Of a DNA stretch of 64,000 nt, positions 21,244-32,415 are shown piece by piece. The notes below the pieces were generated by a model. The model worked only from the letters and a program-made list of their open reading frames with translations. It was not told where the DNA came from and searched no databases. The translations under genes were made by a program, and so were the position numbers. Numbering within the stretch: the first letter of the stretch is position 1; the number at the start of each line of letters is the position of its first letter. Origin of the DNA: Gordius sp. MW1 (lineage: Eukaryota; Nematomorpha; Gordioida; Gordea; Gordiidae); NCBI GenBank assembly GCA_964036665.1, contig OZ038532.1, positions 1,674,001 through 1,738,000 of the forward strand. Direction: 5' to 3'.

Positions 21244-22380
21244 TAGTGTTTCGATCTCGTCTCGTCTCGGTCTCGAAAACAAAATCTCGTCTCGTCTCGG
21301 GAGCGATTAGGAAAATCTCGATCTCGTCTCGTCTCGGTCTAGAAAAATCTCGATCTCGTCTCGACGAGAATTCTCGTCTCGTCTCGACTTTTAAAAAAAA
21401 ATATATACGGAATAAATATTTCTCCTGTTTTATTAAAAATATAAATAAGTGTTCAAAAATCCAAATGGCAAATTTTATATTTTTGGAAAAACTTTAATAC
21501 ACAAACTTTTTAAAGATTTAGCGGGACACGGCATCTCATTGACAATATAAAGATATGAATTAACTCATAAAGATAACATTTTCTATAAAAAGTGCAGACT
21601 AAAAAAACTATAAATAAATTTGAAATATAAAAGATTAAATTTTATTGTTCTAGCAAATTATAATATTTGTATCAAATTCACTGTGTCTTTCAACTATAAA
21701 TGGACTTCGAAAATTATAAGTTCGCTTATAGTTGATTTAGTTGCATAAGTTAGCAAAATGAGACCCTTTATTAACCTTTGCTAATGATTCAAAGTAGACC
21801 TTAACATATTTAAGGCAAATGTTTAAGTCCATTAATATAACCATCATCAATTATAGCCCATAGTGTTTATTGCATGTTTATGCGAGTGACATTTAATGAT
21901 GTTATTATTATTTACAGAATTGACAACTAGTTGTAGAAATTAAAACGTTGTAAAACAACAATAAAAGCAACATTATTATAGAATTAAGAACATAAGGTTT
22001 TAAACGTTAAATTAAAGAGTCCGTATTTAAATTTATGACAAAAATCAACCATACTTAGGTAAATGATTGCCAAATTTTATTTTTTTGCAAAAATATATAA
22101 TATTTACTACACTTGGGAATTTTTTTAATATTAAATATATTCCATACATATTGATTTACACTTAATACCTTAAATGTAAATTAAAATACACAATAATTTA
22201 CTAAAATCTAACGATCAATAAAAAGTCGAGATCTCGCCGAGAAAATCTCGTATCGTCTCGTCTCGACATCCAAATTCTCGTCTCGATCTCGACTCCATTT
22301 TTCAAATTCTCGTCTCATCTCGTCTCGGTTTTTCGAGACGAGACGAGACCGAGATTTCTCTCGGTTTTTCCGCATCACTA
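21244..22380. mobile_element. hAT element H3 with (TCTCG)n subterminal arrays
   Basis: The ends are TAGTGTTTCG and CGCATCACTA. A perfect 8-bp duplication, tttgctcc, flanks it at 21236-21243 and 22381-22388. The first 150 and last 150 bases are arrays of TCTCG/CTCGT words in opposite orientation, so the ends can pair over a long distance. The 800-bp middle is AT-rich without a gene, so it is non-autonomous. Confidence 0.9.
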
Positions 22381-22388
22381 TTTGCTCC

Positions 22389-23282
22389 TAATAGCCTAAA
22401 AGCGAATAGCTACACTACTGGATGGAATGACGTTCTGAGAAGGTAAATATTATTCGAATACTATAATTTCCAATTAGTAATTAAATAAAAATTGCTTAAC
22501 CTGCAATGCCCCCTGATTGCTCAATAATTAGGCTTTAAAGATGTTTGTTTAAACAAAAAGGAGTATTTCGAATAACAATGATGTATTCTCACAATTTTAA
22601 CGTCAATTATACAAATACACATAAAATTTGTATTTTCAGCTTTCTTTGTTCATACTATTGTAAAACGCTTTAGTACTATGGTATCCTCAAATAAGATTAA
22701 GAGGCTTTTAAACTAAATGGCCTTGTCAAATCTGCAATATATAGTTTTGTTAATTGATATGTTAAGATAAAAGCTTATTATAGTATTGACGAATGATTAT
22801 TCTTTTAATAAAATCCATTTAAGAAAAGTGATCAAATATTTATAAAATTTAGCCTAAGCTATAATTTTGGTTATGTAATTATCATTTTTATAAATTTATT
22901 TTACTGAAATCTATGGCATTATTCAGATTCTAACAAAATGGCAAAATAAACACTATCTTATCATGAGACATAGGCGCTTGAAAATAATTCCCATAAATAT
23001 ATTTGCTTCCTTAAATTACATGTCAGATATAATTTAAAAAATGTCATAAAGTAGCAACAGCTTTATAATTTACAAAAATATATTAAAAAATTTAGAGTTA
23101 ATCGATATTTTAAAAGGTACAATAGATTTCAATTTTGTATATAATTTTTAAAAATTATATTTTAATTCAAGATTGCATACATAGTTATATATTATGAAAT
23201 TGGGTTATTTTGGACCATTTAAAAAGGTTTAAACAGGCATTTCCAAAATTAAATAGAGCCTTAGATTTAATTTTATAAATAT
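22389..23282. other. No gene seen
   Basis: AT-rich sequence upstream of gene 1, with no recognisable element or exon. Confidence 0.6.
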
Positions 23283-23465
23283 TCAGGAGAGAACTTGTAA
23301 GGTAAATGTATCCTATACGCATATATTTTCGCCGGATTCAGTTATATTTGTTATCAAATAATAATTTTGTTAGCCTGTCTAAATGTTCAGGATAGAACTT
23401 GCAAGGTAAATATATCCTATACGCATATATTTTGGCCTGATTCAGTTATATTTGTTATCAAATAA
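23283..23465. repeat. 79-bp direct duplication upstream of gene 1
   Basis: Two near-identical copies at 23283-23361 and 23387-23465, offset 104 bp. Each runs from TCAGGAGAGAACTTG (TCAGGATAGAACTTG in the second) through ATCCTATACGCATATATTTT to TTGTTATCAAATA. The second ends about 70 bases before the start codon at 23535. TTATCAAATA contains a GATA-like core. A role as proximal promoter is inferred from position only. Confidence 0.7.
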
Positions 23466-23534
23466 AACAACACATTTAATAGCCATTTGTTTAAGGAATA
23501 TTTATTTTTTCGATTTTCCATAATTGGTTAATAA

Positions 23535-26500
23535 ATGTTTTTAATTCTACTGTTAATAACTTGCCTTTCGTTAGCTTTCACCCAAGGTATCAATAAAATT
23601 TCATCTAAATTATCATCCGCATTATGATTTTATATTTTTTGTTATAATTATTTAAATAATTATTAAATGAAATTTGTAACTTCTATTTATTAGAGTGGAA
23701 AGATGATTTATGCAATGTCGTAAGTGACGAAAAAGTGTACAGTACCAAAGATATCAAGGATTTACCCAACAATTTGTAAGTAACTATCACAATAATTTCC
23801 AAGTTTATATTTAATTCATAAAAATGCAAAATTAAAAATTTAAACATATTCAACATTTTTAATATAGCCCATCAAGCTTAAAATTGGCCAAAAGGGGACA
23901 AGACTTATTATGGGTATTGGATGGAGTTGAAATATATAATGCTCAAAATACCTGTAACCCGAATGTTAGAAAATGCTTAAATTCATGCAACGATGCCAAA
24001 CTAGAACACTCACAAATTACATATGTCACTAATATTACAAATTCCTGGGCATTACCAATTCAAGCCGATAGTGACGTAAAATAGCATTGAATTAAATAGA
24101 TAAACTTTTACAAAATTTAAAAATATTTATGACATTTTTTTTAAATTTATTTTAGCTCGTGATAAATTCCAGTTCAAAGGCTCAAATTAATTTATTGCTT
24201 TGCACCTATACCTTCAGTTTTGACGATTATTGCATTTGTAAAATCGTCGAATTCAATAATGCTAAAGTATGTTTAAAACATATAAAATTATGGCAAAATG
24301 TTTGTATAATTTTGAAAATAATAAAACTTTACATAAAATGTATTAAATATTAATAATTTTGCAAAATAATTATAGCGTCTTGTGATTGCCCAATTATCGA
24401 ATTCAGTTCTAATTACACGTGTAAATAATCGAGACAATAGGGTAGTATCCGAAATGAAGAATACATTTATTCTCAAATTCTCAGGAAATTATGGCGTTGG
24501 AGGAAGTAAACATCGACTCCTTTTCAACCTACATAAATGTCGAGGTATTTAGTTTGCCTTTTACCAAGCAATTTTATCACTTTTAATAGGAAATTTATAA
24601 TAGCTTTTTACTTTTATTAAAGTTGTAAATTGTATTACTAACATACAGATTCGGTTGATGCTTGCAAATCAATTAGTGATCAAATACCCCATGACATTGG
24701 AGAAATAATACCAGGCACCGAGTAGATAGATGAACACTTAATCTAATTAGACTTTTTCAATTAGGATATAAAATATTAGACTACATTATAATTACAAATA
24801 AAAATTCCTTATTTTTAAAACAAGTTTAATATCCAATTTCTATGGGCAGAAATATAAAGACTATCACAATCCAGAAAAATAGCAAGGGCTTAGTTGAGCT
24901 TGTTGTAGATGGATCTTCCTTGCATGGTCACGATGATACATCAACATTTTACGAAGCAATTAATGTTGAATCTTTGGCTGTCATTAAAAGCTTAGTTAGG
25001 CAATATCCAAACGCAATACAACAAGAAATTGATAGCCATGTAAATTGTTTAGCCTTTTATATAAAATAATTTTTATCCATCATAAGCTCTTGCCCAGTCG
25101 AAAAAGTCAATATACATAGCTTTAAAAATGTTGATTTTTACTTCTAAATACGATAAATCGTTTATTTTTACTTATTAAGTGGTTTGTAGATTGTCATGGA
25201 GGCGTGTGCTGGGAAAAAATATGCGGTATATCAATCAAGAATGGTGCATTGCGAGAGGATTGTTATGTTCCTAAAGATTATCATTGTACGTTTCAGTACC
25301 CCATTCAACCCAATGTAAATGTTATTATTAAAATTTGAAATAGTGTGAACTAAAATATTGCATTTTGTATTCTCTTAAACTTAATTGGTTTAATAATGGA
25401 CTACTAATTTTTATTCTTACCGAATCGGATTGATAATTTTTTACTGAAATGTAAACAATTTATCCAATTTTTCACATAAAAGAAACTAGAAACCCCTTAG
25501 TTGTTCAAAAATGAATCTTTTAAAAGTAAAAGAAATCAATGGTTCCAGTATATACATATATACTTTAGAGACTTCATACTTTTTGGCGAGTAGATAAATT
25601 TTTATGATTTTCATAACTGTGAACTTTTGAACACTCTGTAAAAATTTTACATAGTATTTATGTGAGTAGGAATTAAGGATTATATATTTTTTAATGATGC
25701 GTTTGACTATAATATCATAGTTTCGAACAAAACATATTTCAATTTTGTTTAACTTAAATAAGCTTTTATGAAATATTTAGAGGGTGAGACTTTATCAAAA
25801 AGATGGATTTATCCATGTCCTTGAATTCTACGACACAGAGGTAATAACAAAATCTTTTCCCTTTCACTTCTTCATCCGAAATGTGACTTTTGGGTCAGGA
25901 AGAAAAAATATGCGTAGAAATGGCCTGCATCATTTGAAATTGATGATCGATGATTGTGGAAATACAGTCAAGGAGAAATGCAGTAAATCTTTTTGATAAT
26001 TTTATCAACTCTATTTATTGATCTGAACCTAATTAGTCATATTAATTAATTAATTAAATATATATAATGGTATTGAAACTAATTATTAGAATAACTTTAA
26101 ATATCGTATTTTTGTCAATGCAATCAACCTAAATTATAGCACCAGTATTATAATACATTAATTATAATATTTCATAGAATTAATTTTAACATTCAAAATT
26201 TATCATAACTCTATTTTTAGACGATGGTTTAGACACTTGTTGCAAGTGGAGCGATCACGACCTTACTTACCCAATGGGTCAATTTAAACCAGGACTGGGT
26301 ACATCTAACATATTTACAAAAATTAAATCATCGTTAAACTCTCTTTAGTTTAATACCTAAATAAATACTCGATCCCACAGTTTTATAATAAGATCGGAAT
26401 TTACAATTAATGTATTGTCATTTAGCTGAATTTTGGGATGTTGATACATTGTGTGATAGCCTTATTCAAGCTCTATCCTACAACGTGATAAATGCTAATC

Positions 26501-27821
26501 AACATGGCACGAAAATGATGTAAATTTATGTATTTTTTATTGAAAAATTGTTTCTATTTTACCAGACATATGCGTACCGGGGGGGGGGGGGGGGGGTGCA
26601 GGGAGGGGCGGCTGCCTGTCTCTAAATCAATTTTTTTTTAATTTTTCCTAATTAAAGCCAACACTTCAGAAAAAAGTTTATTTTGTCCCTCTCTAAATCA
26701 ATATTGTCTTCATCTATTTCCAATCCTGGCTAGGTCATGTTATTAAATGGAATTTTCTAAAAAATATGGCTATTATATTGAAACATTAGTTTTAGAGAGT
26801 TTAAGATGTTGGTTTAAAACATTTAAAACAAATTATTGTATTTGAATAAATATGAGAAGCACCCTACCAAAATCAATTTGTTGCATAGGCCTTTCTTTAT
26901 CAGCTCGATACATGTAGTTTCAAATAAAAGGACAATAAAAATTGCCTTAACATCTTTATTTGACATTGTAAATATGACTGGGGTTTAAACCCCTGTTTTT
27001 ACATTTATAAATTAGCCTTTACTTAGGTCATAATGTTTCATTTCATTTGTTTTGACTTTAGGAATCTCAAAATGAGAAAATGTAATCGAACGGTCAAGGC
27101 AAAATGGGTAGCTAATATGAACCCATCAACACGAGGAAACGATATAAAATACTCCTTTTTTATTAAAGAGGAAATAGATAACTTAAAGACGATGGCCTAC
27201 ATTAAGAATTATGAAATTTCTTGCAGTAAAAATGTAAGAAATAAGAAAAGTTAATTTTATCACAATTTTTATTCAATTAGATTTTCATGAAATTAAAAGA
27301 TATAGTTAATGCAACAATTACAATGATAAATGTGGAAACTGGGGAACTCAAAGAATACGAAACAGAAAGCAAAAAAGATGTAAGAATGTTCAAAAAAAAA
27401 ATATTTGCTATTAAATTCTTCCAATTTTGACTAATTTAAAATTTTACATTAACATCTAAGTGTAGTTTAAATTTATTATTTAGCTGAACAATTTATTTTT
27501 GGCTGTTGTAAAAATGATAACATGAACATATTAAAATTGCTAAGGGTTCGTTTAAATCAAAGGCAATAAAAAATTAGCTATATTGATGGAATGCATTAAA
27601 TGTTGTGTAAAATTAAATTTTGATCAACTTAGATCCAAGTAGAACAAACAGTGAAAGGAGTAGACATTAAGGCGCTGGGCAAAGATAATAAAGACTTTTA
27701 TTATCCATATCCCAAGCATGCTTTAGTTAAGATTCAAACAAACGTTGAAAGCATTCAAGAGAATAGGATAAAAATGGGAAGTGAATTCATCGTATTGTCT
27801 AAACCAATTAAACATTGTTAA
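23535..27821 (+). CDS. Gene 1: secreted protein with three tandem domains, 14 exons
   Basis: Exons: 23535-23586, 23694-23775, 23868-24075, 24156-24266, 24376-24544, 24649-24721, 24850-25039, 25180-25314, 25781-25982, 26221-26298, 26426-26519, 27062-27233, 27281-27379, 27633-27821. All junctions are GT-AG and phase-compatible, giving 1854 nt and 617 residues with no internal stop. Residues 1-17, MFLILLLITCLSLAFTQ, form a signal peptide. Three diverged domains of about 180 residues follow, each with exon phases 1-2, 2-0, 0-0, 0-1. Each opens with a D.[LA]C block (DDLCNVV, VDACKSI, VDTLCDS) and closes with a hydrophobic strand and Cys (LLFNLHKC, LKLMIDDC, KPIKHC). N-glycosylation sequons occur (NIT, NSS, NVT, NRT, NAT). 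Introns are short, down to 47 bp. No transmembrane helix or known family was recognised. The weakest junction is 24721/24850. Without it, exon 6 reads to a TAG at 24723-24725 and makes a 232-residue single-domain protein. Confidence 0.78.
23694..24544 (+). other. Gene 1, domain repeat 1 (exons 2-5)
   Basis: The blocks are EWKDDLCNVVSDEKV, LLWVLDGVEIYN, a Cys-rich stretch (TCNPNVRKCLNSC), LLLCTYTFSFDDYCICK, and the end KHRLLFNLHKCR. Intron phases are 1-2, 2-0, 0-0, 0-1. It has more cysteines than repeat 3. Confidence 0.7.
24649..25982 (+). other. Gene 1, domain repeat 2 (exons 6-9)
   Basis: The blocks are DSVDACKSISDQIP, KGLVELVVDGSSLHG, VDCHGGVCWEKICGIS ... YHCTFQYP, and the end GLHHLKLMIDDCGN ... 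KC. Exon phases are the same as repeat 1. The intron between exons 8 and 9 (25315-25780) is longer than the others. Next comes an extra small exon (26221-26298, DTCCKWSD), which repeat 1 lacks. Confidence 0.68.
26426..27821 (+). other. Gene 1, domain repeat 3 (exons 11-14)
   Basis: The blocks are FWDVDTLCDSLIQAL, KMRKCNRTVKAKWVANMNP, VNATITMINVETGEL, and the end EFIVLSKPIKHC followed by the stop TAA. Same phase pattern. It is the most diverged and cysteine-poor repeat and is rich in Lys. Confidence 0.68.
26567..26739. mobile_element. CATGGGCG-family MITE in a gene 1 intron
   Basis: It runs from CATATGCGTACC, a long G run and 'gggaggggcggctgcc' to AATCCTGGCTAGGTCATG, inside the intron 26520-27061. 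No clean target duplication is visible. Confidence 0.65.
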
Positions 27822-28205
27822 ATACCGAACGAAGGTTCTATACTTTTCGTGATTTATAAATTAAATTTTTGTCATATTTTATGTTTCAAAATCGACTAAT
27901 TCAATTGATTATAATCATACTAAATAAATATTGCATTCTCAATGACGATTGGTGATTTAGCCTACTTTCTTTGTGTCATAAAAATTTTAACTGGCGACCC
28001 GGACGAGCTTAACAATTAATGGAACGGGCTGGGGGGGGCTGAAATTTTTTGAACGGGCTTGAACGGGCCGGAGATTATAAAAACGGTCATGGAATTTAAA
28101 AGGTCCTTAAAATTTAGACAAGTGTATAATTACATGATTTTTATTAAATATATAGATTATTAATTGCTTAATTTTTTTAACCTCTAATTTTTGTATCTCC
28201 TAAGG

Positions 28206-28955
28206 CAGGGGTAGGCAACGCAGCGCCCGCGGGCGCCATGGCGCCCCCGATCGATTTTTAATGCGCCCTCGCTGGACTAATGTAAATGTATAATATGAGC
28301 GTATCTAACAACACGCACGTATTTTTTGTTGTGATCGTATTTCGAATAGACCACGCGTAGACCGTGCATTTTAAACTACCAAGTATAATCCGAAATAATT
28401 CTTTTCTTTCAAAACCCTTCATGAATAAATGTAAAAGAAAAGAACATATTATTTTAACGATGAATGGGAACATCTATATTGTTTCGTTGACTAAAAAGGG
28501 AAGTGTCTGTATTTGTTTGTTGTGTAATAATAGTGTTGCGATTCCCAAGAAAAGTAATATTGAACGACATTTTAAGACCGTTCATACAAATTTTGGTAGT
28601 GACTATCCAATGAACTCTGAAATTAGTAGAAAAATAATTATTTTTTTAAAATCTTCAAGAATTAACCAGCAAAGTTTTTTTACTAAACCACTGCTGACTC
28701 ACATTTAGATAATTGTTTAAGGACAGGGAACCTTAAATATATCCCCAATTATAAGAAATTAGCTGAAAATATGGACACCCAAGTTTCACACTAAATTATA
28801 TGTATCATTATGTATGACACAAACAAAATGAAGTTATAAAAAATCTGTTTTTTTAATGCCTATTTATACCTGTTGATTATCTGTAAAATATGTACCCTCG
28901 GTGATTTTTAAATTTAGTATTGCGCCCTTAAGGACAAACAGGTTGCCGACCTCTG
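28206..28955 (+). mobile_element. hAT element H4 with BED-finger remnant
   Basis: The ends CAGGGGTAGGCAACGC and, reversed, CAGAGGTCGGCAACCTG are hAT-type inverted repeats. The flanks tcctaagg (28198-28205) and tcctaaag (28956-28963) are an 8-bp duplication with one change. The left end is GC-rich (GCGCCCGCGGGCGCC). A short transposase N-terminal fragment remains inside. Confidence 0.85.
28364..28708 (+). pseudogene. hAT transposase N-terminal fragment with BED-type zinc finger
   Basis: About 114 residues. CICLLCNNSVAIPKKSNIERHFKT is a C-x2-C ... H-x(3-5)-H/C BED-like finger as found at the start of hAT transposases and of the domesticated GTF2IRD2/ZBED-type proteins. It is followed by a short linker and a stop. 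The RNase H-like catalytic core and dimerisation domain are absent. Confidence 0.7.
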
Positions 28956-29372
28956 TCCTAAAGCTTTGTGAAGCGCAATTTGACTTTAAAACATTTTTGA
29001 TCTATTTGCTATAGATTTTCGTTTAAATAATTTAAGATTATAGCTCGTATTTAATAGTAAGTTTAATTACTTAGTTTTAGTTACAATGCACCAAAATTTT
29101 TGTTTTTAATTTTATCACAAATTTTACTAGTATATTTATTAATAATTTATGTTTTTTATGAAAATGTCAAATTAAATGAATTTTTGTAAAAAAATTTAAC
29201 AATCTTGAGCGGGCCTCACGTTTTTCTAAACGGGTATGGACGGGCGTGAATAATTTACGTACGAGTTCGAATGGGTTAAAAAAATTTACGGAGGGGCTCG
29301 GACGGGCCTTAACATTTTTTAAACGGGTACGGGCGGGCCGACTTTCTAAAAACAGCCCGTTGCAGATTTCAA

Positions 29373-29960
29373 ATATGAATAGTTAGGAAGACGAAAGGCA
29401 GCTGCTTCCCTTAACCTTTATCTAACTGAAATTTAAATTATTTTTCTGCTTAAAACTGTTTGTCAACTTAGTAATCAGCTCCTTCATGTGGTTTTTTCAC
29501 GATTTCTTGCACTTCAATTTATATTTTATGTTTCCATATCAGCATAGGTTTCCAAATGATTGGCATGTCACTTTAGTCCTCCTTTTTCTTCGAATAGCCA
29601 TACAACCTCAATCTTCTTGCAACCAATTTTCTCTAAATGGCAAATATATCTAATTTATCCCTTAAATTGTGATTTCTTGAGGTTATTGCTTAATCCCAAG
29701 ATCCATTCTTCACATCTCCATTTAAGCCAAGCTTTGCTCTTTCGCCCGCTCCACACATTACCGTTCAATAAGGGTGTTAAATAATCGTATTTTTGAGTTT
29801 TATGTGTGTTATACAAAGACCACTCAATTCCCTGATTTTAAGCCATAATGCGTTTATCTTCCCCCCCCCCCCCCCCCCTACACTTTTTAAACCCCCATCA
29901 CATTGTACTATAAAACAAAAATATCCTAGCATTTTTTTCCTATAGACTTGCTATATCTAC
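29373..29960. other. No gene seen
   Basis: AT-rich with a run of about 20 C near 29862-29878. An open stretch at 29560-29784 has no recognisable motif or splice context. Confidence 0.55.
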
Positions 29961-29972
29961 TTTTAGACCTAC

Positions 29973-30130
29973 ATGCGTCGCAAGAGATCAACGATAGGGC
30001 GTCGTACACGAACTGCAAATAGAAAGCATCAAGTACGTACTCTGAGACTTAATGAGTGCCCAATGCTTTCGCACTCGCATTCTTCTGCTTCAACAATAGA
30101 GGCTTGTCAACCAACTGAACAAGCCAAATA
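29973..30130 (+). pseudogene. Helitron protein N-terminal remnant
   Basis: It starts MRRKRSTIGRRTRTANRKHQ, a basic N-terminus like that of animal Helitron proteins, and runs to a stop after CQPTEQAK. The sequence then jumps to the middle of the Rep region, implying a deletion of several hundred codons. Confidence 0.5.
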
Positions 30131-30153
30131 ACGTTGGGAGATTAACCATTTTG

Positions 30154-30771
30154 CCCTCAACATACACCGGAAGTCCGCGTCATATGCATGAATACGCCCA
30201 AGATTCAATCGTGTATGTTCGTAACTACAGTCGTCCGGACTTATTCATTACATTTACATGCAATCCTGCATGGCCCGAGGTACAGGAACTCTTATTTCAT
30301 GGCCAATCACCAGTCGATAGGCAAGACATCACAGGACGTGTTTTCCGACAGAAACTTAAATCAATGTTAAATCTCATTACTAAACAAGAGGTATTCGGCC
30401 CTGTGCGTTGCTGGATGTACTCTGTGGAATGGCAACAGAGAGGTTTACCGCATGCCCATATTCTCATATGGCGATATACTAAAATCACACCCAACGAAAT
30501 TGACTTAATAATATGTGCTGAAATACCTGATCCCGAACTTGATAAAGACTTATACGAAATTGTTATTAAAAATATGATACACGGCCCTTGCGGAACGTTC
30601 AATCCAAAATCGCCATGCATGATAGACGGTAAATGCTCAAACGATATCCCCGTGTCTTGGTATGCAACACAATTACAGGAAGTATTGGATATCCTTTGTA
30701 CAAAAGAGAACAGAGGATGGTGGACACGTGTCAACCATTCAACTGCGGAACGCAATCATCGAGGTAGATAA
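30154..30771 (+). pseudogene. Helitron Rep (HUH nuclease) domain
   Basis: About 206 residues. PSTYTGSPRHMHEYAQDS and LFITFTCNPAWPE are conserved Rep-upstream blocks. WQQRGLPHAHILIW carries the two metal-binding histidines of the HUH motif, and MIHGPCG / CMIDGKCSN follow as in other Helitrons. Rep would nick and join single strands during rolling-circle transposition. The frame breaks near 30700, before the tyrosine motif. Confidence 0.88.
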
Positions 30772-30779
30772 TTGCTTGG

Positions 30780-31260
30780 TTGTTCCATATTCTCCTCTGC
30801 TACTAAAATTATACAGATCACACATTAACATTGAATATTGTAACTCTGTTAAATCTAGTAAATATATTTGTAAGTATGTTAACAAAGGCAGTGATATGGC
30901 AGTTTTTACCGTTCAACCAGATAGTACTGCGAATATAGCGAGCCTTCACACTGATGAAATCGTACAGTATCCAACGCGTTCATTTTACAAATGCAAATGT
31001 AAAACAAATAACATTAAATTCCCCAAATACAACGTTAACAGCTTTCGTCAAGCTATGTCACCTTGATGATTTTGCGTAAAAAATTGGTATATTCCGAAGT
31101 GCCTATGTATTACACGTGGAATTCACGCACCAGATCCTTTGAACGTCGTAAACGCGGAAAGCCAGTCCCCGGACGGCCTGACATATACCAAGCTAATGGG
31201 ATAGGCCGTCTATACACTGTTCGCCCCAATCTGAATGTTTCTTTCTTCGCATGCTTTTAA
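30780..31260 (+). pseudogene. Helitron Rep tyrosine region and following segment
   Basis: One frame has HINIEYCNSVKSSKYICKYVNKG, containing the paired Tyr (Y-x3-Y) of the Helitron Rep active site. A stop near 31064 is followed in another frame by VYSEVPMYYTWN and FERRKRGKPVPGRPD, then GIGRLYTVRPN, conserved in Helitron proteins. Active-site residues are still recognisable but the chain is broken. Confidence 0.8.
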
Positions 31261-31267
31261 TTAACGT

Positions 31268-31972
31268 TCACGGTCCAACGTTTTCAGAGTTAAAAGTGGT
31301 CAACGGCGTTGCACACACCACTTTCCGCAGTGCATGCCAAGCTATGCATTTATTAGAGCACGATAATCATTGGGATGAATGCATTGACGCGTGCCATACA
31401 TCCTAAACAAATTCGTGCATTGTTTGCTATTATATTAAGCTCCTGCTCTCCGTCATGCCCTACCCAGTTATGGAATAAATATAAAGCTATATGGCAGAGG
31501 ATATCATTCATCGGAGTAGTCATGCACATTGTAATATTCTGTTGGATCAAATGCTACAACACTATAACGAAACTTTAATCATTTATGCTTACAAATCAGA
31601 AACAAGGCTTTGAATCAATTGGGTATGCCTGCCAACTAGATCTGCTGCTGATACATTTGATGTCCAAAGTGATCTTATGTCTTATGTGCGATTTAATGTT
31701 TAAAGCTAACGACCCAACAAAAAGCCGTTTACGATAAGATTTTGCTTGCTGTTAACAAAAATTATGAAGAAGTCTTCATCTTAGATGCTCCTGGAGGTAC
31801 TAGTAAAACTTTCCTACTGACATTGCTCCTGGCAACTATTCGTTCTCAAAATAATGTAGCCGTGGCTCTAGCGTTTTCCGGAATAGCTGCTACATTGTTA
31901 CCCGGGGGAAAAACTGCTCATTCCGCATTAAAATTGCCTTTAAACGTTCATTACAGTGAAACTCCAATGTGA
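31268..31972 (+). pseudogene. Helitron linker and Pif1-like helicase N-terminus
   Basis: 31268-31560 carries broken linker segments such as HLLEHDNHWDECI and FAIILSSC. 31742-31972 reads FILDAPGGTSKTFLLTLLLATI (Walker A with Ser in place of the usual Gly before KT), then VALAFSGIAATLLPGGKTAHS, helicase motif Ia. Downstream helicase motifs are missing or unreadable. Confidence 0.8.
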
Positions 31973-32399
31973 AATATTTCCAGAACATCTGGAATGGTTA
32001 AAGTATTACAGAAGTGCAAACTTATCTGTGTGATGAATGCACAATGGCTCATAAAAAATCGATTGAAGCTCTAAATCGGTCTTTGCAATATTTACGAGGA
32101 AACTGCAAACCTTTTGGTAACACAAACGACCGTCTTTGTCACGCTTAACAATTATTACAAAAGAAGAATACGGAGCTTATGATTTAAAAAAATAAAATGC
32201 TATATTATGCAAATATATATTATATAGTTTTATAATAGGAAAAGGTATATTTATAAACGATTGAATAGATTTACAACCGTTTTAAATATATATTTGGTAT
32301 TTTTTATTTTTAAAGGTCAAAAAGTGCGATTTTAAACTCTCTTACAGGTTAATTTTTACTAATTATTTACCTAATAAGGGACTAAGCCAAAGCATCGCT

Positions 32400-32415
32400 G
32401 GCCGGGCACACCTAG
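32400..32415 (+). terminator. Helitron 3' end (hairpin and CTAG)
   Basis: The imperfect stem in GCCAAAGCATCGCTGGC precedes CGGGCACACCTAG, followed by T. It matches the end at 4637 at nearly every base. In Helitrons this hairpin acts as the rolling-circle termination signal. Confidence 0.7.

Larger units (their letters stand above)
27985..29372. mobile_element. Old GGGC-rich hAT-like relic containing a nested hAT
   Basis: The flanks 27990-28090 and 29205-29360 are made of 'aacgggcttgaacgggccgg' and 'acgggcgggcc' words. The right end 'cccgttgcagatttc' resembles H1-type ends. Target duplication is not visible. Its AT-rich middle was split by the 750-bp hAT H4. Confidence 0.55.
29960..32415 (+). 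mobile_element. Degenerate autonomous Helitron (Rep/helicase)
   Basis: It carries, in order, a Helitron N-terminal remnant, a Rep HUH domain, the Rep tyrosine region and a Pif1-like helicase start. It ends in GCCAAAGCATCGCTGGC, CGGGCACACCTAG and a T. This 3' end (hairpin plus CTAG) is shared with the short Helitron at 3354-4637. Multiple stops and frame changes and a large loss of the N-terminal and helicase regions make it inactive. The 5' end was not identified. Confidence 0.85.

Noticed and set aside
28258..28473. Minus-strand frame in hAT H4
   Set aside because: Antisense to the BED-finger fragment; no motif.
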